Of a stretch of 64,000 nucleotides of DNA, positions 21,236 to 34,407 are shown piece after piece (the first letter of the stretch is position 1; each line of letters begins with the position of its first letter). This stretch comes from Mikania micrantha (lineage: Eukaryota > Streptophyta > Magnoliopsida > Asterales > Asteraceae). The stretch covers positions 17,001,475 to 17,065,474 of the forward strand of contig CM018696.1 of the NCBI GenBank assembly GCA_009363875.1, written 5' to 3'. The position numbers were made by a program, and so were the translations under genes. The notes under the pieces are model-generated. The model was not told the DNA's origin. It made no database searches and saw only the letters and a program-made list of their open reading frames with translations.

Positions 21236-23464
21236 GATGAAATTCTAGGCGTGGACCAACATTTGCATCGGAAAGTGAGGATCAAATCACACAAAAATAT
21301 CCGCAGCTATTCAACAAATTGTTGTCCTCCGACAACAACAATTGAAGTTGGAATGGAATTCTTCAAACCTGTGGAGATTGTAACAATCAGCACGAAAACA
21401 AGGTATTCAATCACTTAACAACTAAAAAATTTATTACACAAACTTCTATCATAACATGACAAAAGTCAAAGAAACTCTATATCAACCTAAACCAATCAAA
21501 CATGCAAAAAGTTCCACTTTAAATTTAAACCATATGAGGTTGCTCAAAAGAACAAACAACCATAGCTTATACATGATGTAATCGTCCTGTAATTTATATT
21601 AAAAATTATATTCAATAAAGGAATCATGACGTTTTTTGATATTATCATTTATAAGTTTACACATACACATATACATAAATACATACATATATATATGTAT
21701 ATATATACAAAAACAAATTAAACATACCTTAATATATATAATTGTATGTATGTAATTAGGCATATATAATTAATTATAATTTTATAAGTTAATAAAATTA
21801 AAAAGAAACATTTTTAAACTTTATTTGTAAGTTTGGAACAAGTGTTATAAAATTTGGAAATTATTTGTAAATAAATAAATTTAAACAACATTAATTAATT
21901 TTTGAAATTTTAAATAAATTATACAAATAAATTTGTTTTGATTATATAAAATTTAGAACACCGATAAAAACGTTTATGAAAATATAAATTCTATGTTTAT
22001 ATTAGTTTTATGGAATTTAAATGAACTATACAAATTATAACAATTAAAAAAGCATTGTTTTATAAAGTTAAAGGGACTTAAATTGCCAAAACAAAAACTA
22101 GTTTTAAGAGGAAATTAGGAGGGACCAATGTTGCAATATGCCCATTTAGTTATTTTTCCCCTTGACCCACCAACAGCTCCAAACCCATTCCTTCGACCCG
22201 ACCCGTTTCGTGACCCGATCGAACAGAAAACTCATATTACTCGTTTTCTGGATCGATTTTGATGAATTTTGGCAATGATTCGAACACGTAAACTGATCCT
22301 AATCATCAATTTACTGAATTAGTGCCATATCAATCCAAACCGGTTACCTAAATTGAGAATTTCACGCGTTAATCAAATTTCATGTAAACTAGTATAAAAT
22401 CTTCAAATGATCTAAAAAGTCTTTACCACCTATACGAAAGTTTCTGTGAAAACAAGAGCCACTCACAAACATACAAGCACTGCGAATCAAGCCTGTGACA
22501 TTCGTCATCTCGGCCTCCCAATCGAATCCTAAGAACAAACCACAGAAATTAAGTACATCATTAGATTCGGTTTACAATCACACACATTAACCCATATGGT
22601 TACATCAGCAATCGGGTTCCTTATCAATCGGATTTGAACGAAAGATAATCTAGGGTTTGTTCAGTTAATAAGGTTGAAATGGGAAAAATCTCAGCTACAT
22701 GTTAAAGATAATTAAACAGCAATCCTTTCACTCTCACGGCTTAGATCAACTTGTTAAGGCTCGCGTCGACGAAGTCGCGGGTTCTAGCCATTCCCCAGCA
22801 GGTTTTGCTCATTTGAACCATTTTTTATATAACTATGTTTCTATAAATTATATACAAATTCTGTTTTTCACAAAACTTTTTATAAATTAAAAAAAACTAT
22901 TATTATGATAAAATAAATAAATAAATTATTATTCTAAAAATATATATATGATAATAATTATGAATAACTAATCACGATTCGTTTTAACAAAGGATTTAAT
23001 TAAAAGTTATTAAACTTACAAAATAAAATGAGTCTTTATTACTAATATTCTTTCACTGAAACTCTTACTTGTGATATTATTTTAAAAATGATATTTATAA
23101 AATTCTAGTATTACAATAGTTAACAAACTTGTTATATCTAATATTGAAGTATATAATCAAGACTTATAATTATAAATTCAAAGTTATATTCATTTAATAC
23201 TTAAATTATTCTTTAAAAGTATTTAATGATATGAAAAATATAATATATATATATATATATATATATTATTAACTTATTTAGGGCAAATTATTTTAAATCT
23301 TAACTTATTTGATTATTATTCGATAATTATTGCATATGATTTACACTTTAAATTATTGCTTAATTTAAATCATAAACTTTAATGTATATTGATATACAAT
23401 TAAAAATCTTTCTAAACAAAATGAGTTATAAACTTTCAATTATTGGAAGTGATTATACTATGGG
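21236..23464. other. AT-rich intergenic stretch, no gene
   Basis: 21420-22120 is strongly AT-rich with TATATA runs. 22130-22660 is a less AT-rich block (ACCCGACCCGTTTCGTGACC) that resembles LTR sequence but has no findable ends. 22800-23460 is AT-rich again with a 26-bp TA repeat at about 23247-23276. No coding frame is supported. Confidence 0.5.
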
Positions 23465-23964
23465 TTAATTACACCAATAACTTCATAGAAGCCAGAGTCA
23501 AATTGGATTCTATTTTGTTTGAACACATAGATTGATTTCAATGTTATTGGACATTATTTGAGCTATACATTGACAACTATTGCAAATGCTATCTCATTTG
23601 TCAATGTGAGTTTTCATAGCCCCTCTTTTAATGCTTTCATTTTAAGGGTGATACATGTAACTTAGCTTTTAAACATTTTCATGTGAACTTAGCTAATGGC
23701 CTTATAGTTAGTGAATTTTAGCTAAGAATAGGCATTGATCACACCATTTAGTGAATAAGATAGATCTATTGGACTTACTATCTTATCAATGTTTGATTTA
23801 CCCTTTGGGGGAAGCCCATAGTGATATTTTGCTATTTCAAGCATCTTAGTAATGTTAAACATGGGTCAAACTTTACTTGCTAGTTCATTTTGAGTATGTT
23901 CATTATGCTTAAGGTTCATATAAGACATTACTTATAACATTTTTGTAAACATATTTTGGTGTGA

Positions 23965-24150
23965 GTGTTCAAAATTACGAAACCTACCAACTATTCATAG
24001 TTGACCCTTTATTTTAAACATGTTTTAGGTGAGAATGCAAATTAGCATGATCATTGAGCTTGGACTTAATTTTAGTTTTGGTTTATGTTTAATGTTTTGA
24101 ACTTGAATTGATTTAATAGTTAGGATTTGAACCTTTTGACTATGTACTGA
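23965..24150 (+). repeat. 186-bp direct repeat, left copy
   Basis: From GTGTTCAAAATTACGAAACC to CTATGTACTGA. It is repeated almost without change at 25452-25638, the visible difference in the body being one extra A near the start (AAAATATACG versus AAAATTACG). The two copies flank the 24151-25451 segment exactly. Confidence 0.92.
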
Positions 24151-24479
24151 TAGACCACAAGACGTGGGATAAAACAAAGTCTAGCTGGGCATAATAACCA
24201 CAATGAAGAGAAAGTGTACTGAAATTGACTGAAAGTAGCACATATATACGTAATGAGAAATCATGCAGAAAATAAAAGATCCATTATACTCTTACCACTA
24301 CTACATGGTAAGTCAACTGCCCACTAAAAATACATGAATAAATAAATAAATAAATAACAAGGAACATGACGATGTGGATGCCATTTCACAAATCTAGATA
24401 TTGAAGGATTTGGATGGTAAAACTTTATTTCATTTTTCAACTAAAAATATAAAGGTGACAATTTTCATTCAAATCAAAA

Positions 24480-24850
24480 AAAATGGGTTGATTTGAGTAA
24501 AAAATTGTTGTATAATTGGTTGAAATGTATAACATCATACCATAAAATTGGTTGAGATGGGTAGCGCTTTAACACAATACGGGTCAAGATGGCCAGATGG
24601 GTAACCTAAAAACTATGTGAATGCAATATATTCAAATGTTTAAAAATGATTAATAACATATTTGATGAGAAAATTACTAAATATTGTCCTAAAAAACTAT
24701 TTGTCTAATGATAACACATTTTAACTTAAACTAAATTGATGTATTTTAAAACAATCCATTTATAGCCAAATTTATTTTACTTAAAACTCGTCCTGACCCG
24801 CACTCACTCTGACCTGTTACCCAACCCGTCTATTTTTTCATGCTTAATTA
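24480..24850 (+). repeat. dispersed 350-bp repeat (CCTGACCC family)
   Basis: Ends in ACTCGTCCTGACCCGCACTC and includes GGTTGAGATGGGTAGC and GATTAATAACATATTTGATG. Related copies lie at 33915-34280 (minus), 34905-35280 (plus), 40190-40570 (minus) and 57700-58035 (plus). The copies differ a lot, so the family is old. No ends or target duplications could be fixed. Confidence 0.7.
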
Positions 24851-24883
24851 CAAAACATGCACATGTATATATGCTTAATGCAT

Positions 24884-25103
24884 ATGCCTAATGGTTACCC
24901 TCTTGGCTTCCCTGTGGGAGGTCACAGGTTCAAATCCCTCCCAAGGCGAAATAGGGATCCTTGGGAGGTCAGGGGTTTTCCGGTGCGGTTTCCTCCTGGG
25001 GTGGTGATGGGGTCTCAACGGAGGTCATGGTAACTAGACCTTGGTAACTTGGCCTAAAAATCAGTGATTCACACGTTGTGATCAAATGCAGTTCAAAAAA
25101 ATA
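24884..25103 (+). mobile_element. tRNA-derived SINE with 18-bp target duplication
   Basis: A 220-bp element with a tRNA-like head: A box near GCCTAATGGTTAC and B box GGTTCAAATCC, then a non-tRNA body and a short A tail (TTCAAAAAAA). Flanked by TATATATGCTTAATGCAT at 24866-24883 and 25104-25121. The same insertion is present in the paralogous segment (35312-35528), so it predates that duplication. Confidence 0.88.
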
Positions 25104-25451
25104 TATATATGCTTAATGCATGCCCTTTGGCATTACCTACTACATAATGACAACCTCACATAAATTCTACTTAATATTGTATTGAAAGAACGTCTAGCTG
25201 GGAAGAAATATATTTACCAAAAATCAATGTCTTCAATTATTCTTTATACATTTTATATTATTATAATTTTTATTATCTCTTGTTGATACGATCCGCACAT
25301 TGCTAACTAGAGTGTAACCGGCCTAGTTTCAAGAACGGTCATTTTTATAAGTATGTCGGTTGATTAACTATTATTTATGGCATTTTTAATTTTTTCATAA
25401 GTCATCAGAATTCAAACTTCAGATAATTTTGAATAGTCGGGCAATTTAGGG

Positions 25452-25638
25452 GTGTTCAAAATATACGAAACCTACCAACTATTCATAGTTGACCCTTTAT
25501 TTTAAACATGTTTTAGGTGAGAATGCAAATTAGCATGATCATTGAGCTTGGACTTAATTTTAGTTTTGGTTTATGTTTAATGTTTTGAACTTGAATTGAT
25601 TTAATAGTTAGGATTTGAACCTTTTGACTATGTACTGA
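25452..25638 (+). repeat. 186-bp direct repeat, right copy
   Basis: See the left copy at 23965-24150. Here the repeat continues into ATGTTTGAATTAATG and on to the LTR end at 25764, so this copy keeps the original right-hand context. Confidence 0.92.
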
Positions 25639-25764
25639 ATGTTTGAATTAATGAAATGTCTTTTAAGTAATTACAACTTTATACCCTATGTTATATATGA
25701 ACAATCTACACTTCGTGACGCCCTGATGTTTCCGTCATCGGTCGGGGTGTTAGACATGAAATAT

Positions 25765-27686
25765 GTGTGTATGTATGCATGCATTAATCGTTTTTTATCA
25801 ACTTAACTCAACTAAAAACCCACAACATATATAGACACATACACACATACAAATGTAGTATGCATGCATGATCCGCAAAAACCCCTAGGGCTGGATCGGA
25901 ATTCCTAAGCCAAGATCGGTGCATGCAAAAGGGGAGGTGAACATCTGTAAAAAATGGTGATGAAGTAATAGCCTCCATGCGATCGAGATGAGTTCGAAAA
26001 TCACAAAAGGAAAGAGGATCCATTCCTAGTTACTTCCCAAGCACATCCATTTGCATGGTTATCCCAAGTTCCATATTTCCCATGCAAAGTTGATAGGTAG
26101 TACTCCTAGATGACCACACTTTGCCAAGATAGACATCATCCCAAATAAGCCAAACCCCTCTCTCATTCCTCTACTACTTGCGGCAACCCTCCTAGTTCAA
26201 AACGGGGATCTTTAGGTTTAGCTGGATACCAATGGGTCAAGACAAAACTCAAGAGGAGGTGCTAGGTTAAGGAATATTATGATTAACTCTAATTAATCTA
26301 ACAAACCATATCCTGTAAAATCAAATCAAGCATCTTCCTAGTATCAAAAATACCTTGACAAGTCCATATATGGCCACCCTAGGATTTAAAGTTGATGTGG
26401 GCCATTCCCCTTTTCTTTTCGTTGTCCAGTCGAGGGTCTCACTTCCCCATCATGGCAGCTATGTCAGCCCTTATTTCCTTCTCTTGAGCTGCCCATATGT
26501 ACCACCCATGAGCCATACAATCCATCAACTTATCCATGACATAACCCTTCAAGGATCTGCAGCATAAAGGACAGTAGTACCAACACCAAACTATCCTATT
26601 TCCAGCCTCAAAAGCACCCTCTTCTCACCCTCTTGGTCAAGTATATCCACCCCATCTTGAACCCTCTATAAATACCACACTTGATGTGTTCAAAACCACA
26701 CCACCACACCTTCTTTTCACTAAACTAGGCAAAACCTCTCCCACATTTTCTCTGTTCGGTCGGACTAGTCCAGACCACCCATCGGCTACAACACAACAGC
26801 TTTGGCCGAGCACCACTCAATCTTCTCCAACCTTATTTAACTACAGCTAGGTACGTGCCACCTTCATGATTGTCGCGGTCAATAACCAACATAGAAGCCT
26901 AGGGACTAAAGCAACCCCAACCAAAGTCACTACTATTCTACCTTGTTTTCTGTTTCTAAGATTTCTTCTCACCCTTCGATGAAGTGATAACCATAAGATG
27001 CAAATCCATAAAAAGAACTTTAACTGACTATCACACAAGTTCATATGTAACGATTAATATATGTTAATACTAATACATTAGAAGCTTTAAAATCATCACT
27101 TTATATTAACCACATGGTAATGATAAAACATAGCTTGTGGGAGTCATCAAATACTCACACATGCATGCGAAAATTGATACTAACTCACGTAAGCTTCCTT
27201 GGTAATTATGAAGGAACAAACTCGACATTATACAAAAATTTTGGATGAAAACCATAAGTAATCACCAGGTCTCGTAATGGGTAGGGTTAAATGTGTGGGT
27301 ATACACTCGACTATGAATATAAAAAGAATAAGACTCTATTTGATGTAAATACAAACCTTGTGAACACCATATGATTACATGCATAAAGAAGATAAAATGG
27401 GTTGGAAATGTATGTATTCAAAGTAATAATACAAGGAATATAACGAATAACATAATGAGTAAGATTCAAGAAATAAAGAGGGGGTTGTAAAAAGATGTCA
27501 GGACCAAGCCAAGGAATGATTTAACATCCTTAGCCCCCCAATCTACGAGCGTATAGTGATTTAAGCTTGGGAGATGATCTCATAATATCAAGTAATAAAG
27601 AAGAAATAGAACTTTCTTTTAACTTGTCTTAACAAAAACAAAATAATAACTTTGGGGGTAAACACAATGACTAAAACCATCGTATG
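25765..27686. other. probable LTR-type sequence with a TATA box, no gene
   Basis: No supported coding frame. At 26666-26674 CTATAAATAC lies in a context typical of a plant promoter (TTGAACCCTCTATAAATACC, followed by a C/A-rich leader). I think this is the promoter part of a long LTR that may extend to the LTR-like end at 30517, but the left end was not found. The ORFs at 25808-26023, 26355-26567 and 26847-27044 show no domain. Confidence 0.4.
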
Positions 27687-27694
27687 AATACGAC

Positions 27695-28490
27695 CAGGGG
27701 CGGACTCACTTTGAAGGTATGGGGGTTGGTCGACCCCTATGAACTTTCTATTTTTAATGTTATATATACGATCCAATTTTGACCGACTTCCAAGAAAATT
27801 TGTCACCGACCCACATGAAAATTTGACGAACCCAATGAAGCTCAATTTGAAACCAATTTAAAGCCGAAAATAATAAAATAATGCCCAAATAACACAATAT
27901 GCATTAAATGTGATGGAACACAATTAGTAATTAATAATTTAACTTAATATCTAATCACTCAGCTCACTTAAAAAAATTATAAGACCTAATTTGCATATTG
28001 AGCGATTAAATTTGATGATTATAATTCATGTTCGGTTCTTTCTAAAAAATAGACTAGAGCGATAACTTAGTAATATACATCGTTGTCCTCCACATCATAA
28101 CAACCGTAATTTATAGATTGAGTGATTATTGTATAATTTTAAAAGAAACTTATTAGCATTATGAGAAACTTAATCGATTTGTGTATAATTTGTATATTTA
28201 GGTAATATGAAACAATATTTTAATAAAAACTTGGTCTTTCACCTTCTTTGAATCTTGAATTTGTTTATTTAAATAGTATTCCTTCAAATTCTGCCGAAAG
28301 AAAAATCAATTTTATCATATCATCCTGATCAATGAGACGATAATTTGACGTGTTTTATTACGAGTGTGACTAAATTTAGTTTTATCATTTTTAGGTGATC
28401 TGACCCGACCTTATTCGAATTCATTGAAAAAAATAAATATCTAACAACAAATCTCGACCCCCATAATATAAATTTCTAGGCCCGCCATTG
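27695..28490. mobile_element. hAT-type non-autonomous element with perfect 8-bp TSD
   Basis: A 796-bp element from CAGGGGCGGACTC to GGCCCGCCATTG, with imperfect inverted ends (CAGGGGCGG versus CAATGGCGG), flanked by AATACGAC at 27687-27694 and 28491-28498. The subterminal sequences GGGTTGGTCGACCCC and CTCGACCCCCAT are also inverted relatives. Interior AT-rich, non-coding. Confidence 0.92.
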
Positions 28491-28498
28491 AATACGAC

Positions 28499-30517
28499 AC
28501 ATACAAATCAGAACTTTGTGATTTATGTTACTCAAGAATTAGCACGTTGATATGAAATATTTGATATTGTAGGGATTGCGTAGTGAAGCATACAACCTCT
28601 CAGACTTTCAATCCCACCAAATCATAACTCAGTAGTGAGTTCACAACCCCTTTTATTTTATTTTATGATTGTAACTTTGGGGTGAAAAGCATGATACATA
28701 AATTATTTCATTTATTATGCTATATACGTTATTTTTTTTAAATAAATCAGCCGGGCACAGATTGCATGAGATATTAATATCGTAAGTCCCTTCTCTTTTA
28801 AACACAACCATTAACTCATAGGTTTGAGCCAGTGGATAAATATTGAATAGTACTAGTTGGGTTGACACCCCATTCATCTTTCGGGTGGTCTTGCTAGCTA
28901 AATTCACCTACATGGCATGGTCATTCACGATGAAGTAATATTTCCACCATTTACATTTTAAACTCAAGGAGAGTTTACTAGACTATGGATAGTCATGGGC
29001 AGTCAGTCGGAGGTTTGGTTGTAGACTTATGTAGATTGCATCCAATCACACTTATGAATAACATATTATACAAATAGCATAACATTTTAGGGTGATGATC
29101 CCCATAAACATTTATCGAGAGATAAAACTTGTGAATCTCACCTACTTTATGATCGACTGTCTTTCTCATGTTTTCCAGGTCCTTAAATCAAGGATATGAA
29201 GTGAAACTTTTGAGTTACATGGGAGATTTGCTAGTATAGCCTAATTACTTAGGCCATAATTTTGGAATCTTTCATTATGTAACATTCAGATTTAGACAAT
29301 TGATGTAAAACTAATATTATTGCCTTAGGTTTGTTTATGTAAGGATAGGAACACGAACACGAGCACGGACACGAACACGCGCACAAACTCGAACACGAAC
29401 TTACGTACACTATGTAATATAGGCAATTAGTAACCGACTCGCCAGAAGATTTAGGAGCTTAAACATTCTTTACTCAGGTGAGTTCATGGCCCATATCCTC
29501 TAAATTGTTTATAAACTCAAATCGGGGGAGAATTACAAGCAACTGCTTTTGACAAACATTTTAGACAACCGCTTTTGACAAACAATTTGTAACAAACGTT
29601 TTTGACAAACACTCAAGACAAACAATTTTGACAAACGCTTCTAACAAACCTTTTGGACAAACGCTTTCGACAAACAATTTGGATGACAAACATATTTGAC
29701 GAACATTGGGAACAAACATTTGACAAACATTGTTGACCAACATTGTTGACCAACATCTAGGTCAACAGGCTGGGCAAACATTATTGACCAACATCCGGTC
29801 AGACAAATTGGGCAAACTATTTGTACGATCATATTGTATGATTGTTGGTTTATTGAGAACATACATTTAAGTGTTGTATATCGTAATAAAGTCCTCGCAC
29901 AGTCTTACCATTAATGTGTATACAACGAGGTGAGTTTAGATAGTACTAATATACTATTGGGTGTGATGAACCCCACGCGGCGCCAACTCTGACTGGATGT
30001 CAGGACGCGTGTAATCTCGACCCATCACCATTGTTTTTACGATAAATATGGCAGAGGCAAAAGCAAACAAGTCTAGTTCGGTAGTGACACAACTGACACT
30101 TGGAGCTTCGGGCTCGGACAAACATTAATAAACAGCAGATCATGCGGAAAACTGGTTTTTCCCTACTTTACTTTTGATATAAACCTGTGAACTCACCAAC
30201 TTTATTGTTGACACGTTTCAACATGTAATTCTCATATACTCAGCACGCTTAAGAGCATAGGATTGCACTAAAGGTACCTTAGGAAGAGTCCAACATGCAT
30301 TAAGAACATTTTTGTTAGATATGCAATGTGTAAACAATTTACAATTTGTGTACTAGCTTCCGCAACATTTATTTATTTTCCGTTGAAAAACTTAGTGTTT
30401 AATTTGGGATATTTTAAGCAATATCCACGTATTGTTAAACTCATATAGAGTTGTTCTATATGACGAGAGCTTTGATCATAGCCACGTGCCGTTAGTGAGA
30501 ATTTGGAGGTGTGACAT
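28499..30517 (+). repeat. probable long-LTR remnant with two tandem arrays
   Basis: Ends GAATTTGGAGGTGTGACA at 30517, the LTR-type end seen at 33906. At 28838-28890 ACTAGTTGGGTTGACACCCC is a relative of ACTATCGGGCTGACAACCCC at 33297 in the solo LTR. It holds an ACACGA-type array at 29349-29400 and a degenerate GACAAAC array at about 29545-29780. The left end was not found and the hAT at 27695 sits inside or beside it. Non-coding. Confidence 0.5.
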
Positions 30518-30589
30518 ACAATTCTCAAGTTTCTTTTGGGTTAAGCATCATGCAACATGGAGTTCTTTGACTTGGGAAAAATTGTGTAA

Positions 30590-30738
30590 TTTTGGGTTTT
30601 AATTTTAAATTTTGTGAATGGGGTGTTATTGTATTGAGATTATGTTGGTGTTGTATTGTTTTGGTGTCCAAGAGGGTTTTTAGCTCCTTGCTGGCTCTGT
30701 TGGTTTTAACGGATAGTTGCCGTTCAAAAAAAAAAAGT
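30590..30738 (+). mobile_element. 3' end of a non-LTR retrotransposon (LINE-like)
   Basis: The sequence ...TTTAGCTCCTTGCTGG and GGATAGTTGCCGTTC followed by eleven A is typical in style of a plant LINE 3' end. No reverse transcriptase frame remains, and no target duplication was identified. Confidence 0.4.
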
Positions 30739-30926
30739 CGCCCACATCGCCTATACGTAGGTCAGCCATGCCAAGTCTGATACCACTTTGTTAATTTTAG
30801 TGATGATCAAAAGACCCAAAAATGTTGATTCATTGACGAAGCTTAAAAGGGGTCAGGGGCGACCGCCCCCACTTAGTTACGTTTTGTTTTAAGTATTGGT
30901 TTCGACTCCACTTGCTTTAAAGTATG

Positions 30927-33906
30927 TGTGACATTTCGTTCTTTACTACAAGGTAATTTCCTAAATTCATGAATTAATATTGTAATTAATTAAATCATGA
31001 TTGAATATGTATACATGTGTGAATCTGTGTATATATGTAAGGAAATTACAAGATGAAACAAATCACAAATGACATTATGCAAAATTGCCGAATTACGCGA
31101 AATTTTTATAATAATGACCAAAAACCAAATTCAATGGCCCAAAACTAACTTAATATCAATTATATGATGAATTGAAGTGAAATAAGTGATAGCATAACGA
31201 AATCAAAGAATCCTTAAGGTCAATAGGTCAAATTGCGAAAATCTGCGGAAAGGCAATCCGGCATGCGTAATTGGCAAATTCATGACAACTTGAACTTCCT
31301 AATCACATTATAATCATAATGGGATGTAATTGGAAGCATGACAATGATAATTGATCATTATTAGCAATTCTTGAAATTATACGCGAAAAGCTGAACAAAC
31401 GATCGCGAAAATGGCAAAAATCAAACAAACCCTTGATTTGTTATAACCCTATCCTATTGTTCCATGTTTATCCCATTCTATCTGATTAAAATCAGATAAT
31501 TATGAAGAAAATAAAATATCTAAACTTGGAAAACAAGTGGTGGCAAATAAAACCACAAATCTTGACTTTGGTCAAGTTTTCTACACCATTCTTTCCTTCC
31601 CCAAGCCTCCAAACTCGACCAGGAGCTTCCTCATCACTTCTGGAACTTTAAACATCATTCAAACATCAGTTCTAATCAATTCCAAGTGATATCCAAGCCC
31701 AAGATCAAGTGGAACCAAGAATCAAGCTCCAAAAGTTGGATTTTTGGTGATTTTCAAGCCAATCCTTGGCCAAGTAAGTTTCTAACTCAATACTTGATTC
31801 TAATAGCTTCATATGACTTAAATAAACATGTTTGAATGATTGGTGAAGTTTGAAAATCATCAGATCTTGAAAACCCATGAAAAAGGGCATTTTGGTCCAA
31901 AAAGTGGATTTTTCAAAGTTGTCAAAATTGAGATTTTTCTTCACAAAACATTAGATATATGTTAAAAACTAGGATCTGGAGATTTTGGCCCGGAAAAAGT
32001 GCGACGAAATTTGATTTGGCTCACAAAAACCTTGAATGGCTCACTGTTGCCCGGACGCGGCCCCAGCGCGCCCCATCGATGCACGGAACGCGGCCCCTAT
32101 TCCCGGCCATTCTTGGCCACTGCCGAGGAAATCCAAGTCGCGGCCAAGGCCATGCGGCCAAGGCCAAGGCCACCGGTCAAGGCCACCACCACAAGCCACC
32201 AAGCCACCACCGAGCCACCGCCGCCAACCACCGGTCGCCGCCTAGCCGCCGCCGCCGACCGCCGGCCACCGCCGGAATCCGGCCAAAAATTCCGGCAAGG
32301 TTGCCGCCGGCGGAATATTCCGGCGAATATTCCGGCAAAAAGGAATATTCCGGCAGAAACCCTGATTTTATCCGTTTTACGTTCTGAACTGCGTTTCGCG
32401 CTCCGGTTCGCAATCCGACGATCCGTTTTCGATAAAAAGGACATATTTTGAATCGATTTCGCGTTCCGGACTCGATTTCGCGAACCGTTTTGCAATCCGT
32501 TAACCTGATTTTTGTCTGATTTCTGATTAACACTCCGGTTTCAACACAGGACTAAATTTAATCATTGAAATTCAATATGAAAACATATTCTCAATCGATT
32601 TCGCATTCCGAACTCGATTTTGCAATCAATTTCGTAATCCGGCAACCTGATTTTCGATCTAAAAGTCGATTAAGATTCTGGTTTTAACAACGGGATGCAA
32701 TTATCATTAATTTACAAACAAATGAGTATAAGAACTCAATTACTAAATAGAATTAGTGATTTTGACATTACAAGTTAACTGATAACCTTATTACATTGAT
32801 TCTGAATAAATAAGTGATTCAGAATCAGTTTGATGACTCGAATTACATTATCTTTGATATTAAATATCAAGGAATGTTCTGGTAATCCAAATTGGATACA
32901 AAGAACTTATAAAACCTTAATTATATGCAGAATTCAATTGAAGCTGTGTGTAACATTGCAACAACACCGGTGAGTTTCATAGACCCCCTTTTGAATGTTT
33001 TGTTTTCCAAAACTCGGGGATTTAATTACAATAACAATATGATTACGAATTACAGTGGTATACTTATAAGATTTCATTACCCCTTTTCAAATCTTCGGAT
33101 TTCTAAAACTCGGGGTTTGCATTACAATTACATTATGGTTACATGATTCAATTACAATGACATGATTATATGTTGCTTGTGCATTTCAACTCCTGTTGAT
33201 GATTACATGAAAATTGTGCCATGCTATCGTAAAAGTCCTCACATAACAACTGTAACCAATAAACTCATGGATGAGCCAGATGATAACAATGATAGTACTA
33301 TCGGGCTGACAACCCCATTCACGGGTAGATAGCGTCTATCCTTGTGTGAATGCCTGTTACCATTTATTACATTACAAGATAACAGCTTAATGCAACGATA
33401 GGCATTAAGAGTGAGGCTAAGGTCTTACCTTCGGGTATTACCGCCAATTACATTACAGTCACATAGGCTTTGGTTATGGGTTTTCATGGTGAATCATATT
33501 CATAAAGTTGTGTGTGCCTACATATTCAACATGTCATAGCATATCATATCACGTTATCATATCTATGAACTCACCAGCATCCTTGCTGATCTTTTATATT
33601 ACAAAACCTTTTTCAGGGAGAAGGTAACAACTGCGAGAGTGAGGATGCACGATTACAAGACACGTTTAGTAACTTATAACTGGTTAATGTTATTTAAGAA
33701 TGTTGAAACTTAATGTATAATATTATAGTTATGATGTAATATATAGTGTGTATGGTTTGCTACGGATGCATGATACCAAAGTAACAATCAGTCACACCCA
33801 TCTCTGTGACCTCACCATCAAGCTTCCGCGACACGATACAACAGTTACCGACTTCATACGTCATTCAGTGACTATATCAGGTAAGGTGAGAGATGGGGGT
33901 GTGACA
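30927..33906 (+). repeat. 2980-bp solo LTR of a chromovirus-like element
   Basis: Starts TGTGACATTTCG and ends GGGGGTGTGACA, with identical 5-bp flanks GTATG at 30922-30926 and 33907-33911. There are no gag or pol sequences, so the two original LTRs have recombined to leave one. Its ends match those of the complete chromovirus at 8526-20324. It contains an unusual GC-rich island at about 32040-32350 with CCGCCGCC and GGCCAAGGCCA words; the overlapping ORFs there on both strands are compositional artefacts. Confidence 0.93.
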
Positions 33907-33914
33907 GTATGCCT

Positions 33915-34280
33915 GACAAAATGGGCGGGTTAGGTCGAGTTGAGTACTGGGTCAGGATGAGTTCGGGTCAAGATGTGTGTGGGTTAGAAAGGCTTTAAGC
34001 AAAATCAATTTGGTTCAAAATAGATTGTTTTTAAAATTCATTAATTTGGTTTAAGTCAACATGTGTTGGAACCAAACAAATTTTAATTATGATAATTTTT
34101 AGTGACTTTCTCGTTAAATATGTTATTAATCCCTTTTAAAAGTTTGAATCCATTGCATTCATATGATTTTTAGGTTACCCATCTTGACTCGTATAGTGTT
34201 AAAGTGTTACACATCTCAACCCATTTGATGTTATGATGTTACAAATTTCAACCCATTATATAATAATTGTTCACCTAACC
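33915..34280 (-). repeat. dispersed 350-bp repeat (CCTGACCC family)
   Basis: On the minus strand the order of words matches 24480-24850: TGGGTTGAGATGTGTAAC, GATTAATAACATATTTAACG, then CATCCTGACCCAGTACTC. Directly follows the target duplication of the solo LTR. Confidence 0.7.
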
Positions 34281-34407
34281 AACACACTTCTTTTCATGAG
34301 GGTGAAGATTTCCCCACCTCTACTTTAAAGAATTAACATATATTGTGATTTCGTGTAAATTTCCTCCCTTTCTTTATAAACATTCAAACTCCGTTACCGT
34401 GTCATAG

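Larger units (their letters stand above)
24151..25451 (+). repeat. 1.3-kb copy of the 34576-35875 gene flank
   Basis: Begins TAGACCACAAGACGTGGG and ends GTCGGGCAATTTAGGG. The same sequence, including an internal SINE, occurs at 34576-35875 right after a terminal exon. The two copies look around 95 percent alike by eye with small indels. Because at 34576 it follows a stop codon in TACTGA, and at 24151 it also follows TACTGA belonging to the target, the copy joins at a 6-bp microhomology. Non-coding. Confidence 0.9.
23465..25764 (+). repeat. LTR remnant interrupted by a duplicated segment
   Basis: The end GTCGGGGTGTTAGACA at 25764 resembles the GGGGTGTGACA ends of the long LTRs here, and the preceding sequence (CCGTCATCGGTCGGGG) fits an LTR terminus. 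The left limit is a guess. The LTR is interrupted at 24150, where a foreign 1.3-kb segment and a second copy of 186 bp of LTR sequence have been added. Confidence 0.4.

Noticed and set aside
27695..28490. Possible CACTA element
   Set aside because: Ends are CAGGGGCGG, not CACTA/TAGTG, and the target duplication is 8 bp rather than 3 bp; hAT fits.
29561..29862. Two minus-strand ORFs with repeated V-C-L-S-K words
   Set aside because: They translate the degenerate GACAAAC tandem array; no protein family and open in more than one frame because the unit lacks stops.
31959..32533. Several overlapping ORFs of 69-150 codons on both strands
   Set aside because: All lie in the GC-rich island of the solo LTR, are rich in P, R and A, overlap on both strands and have no domain; GC content removes stop codons.
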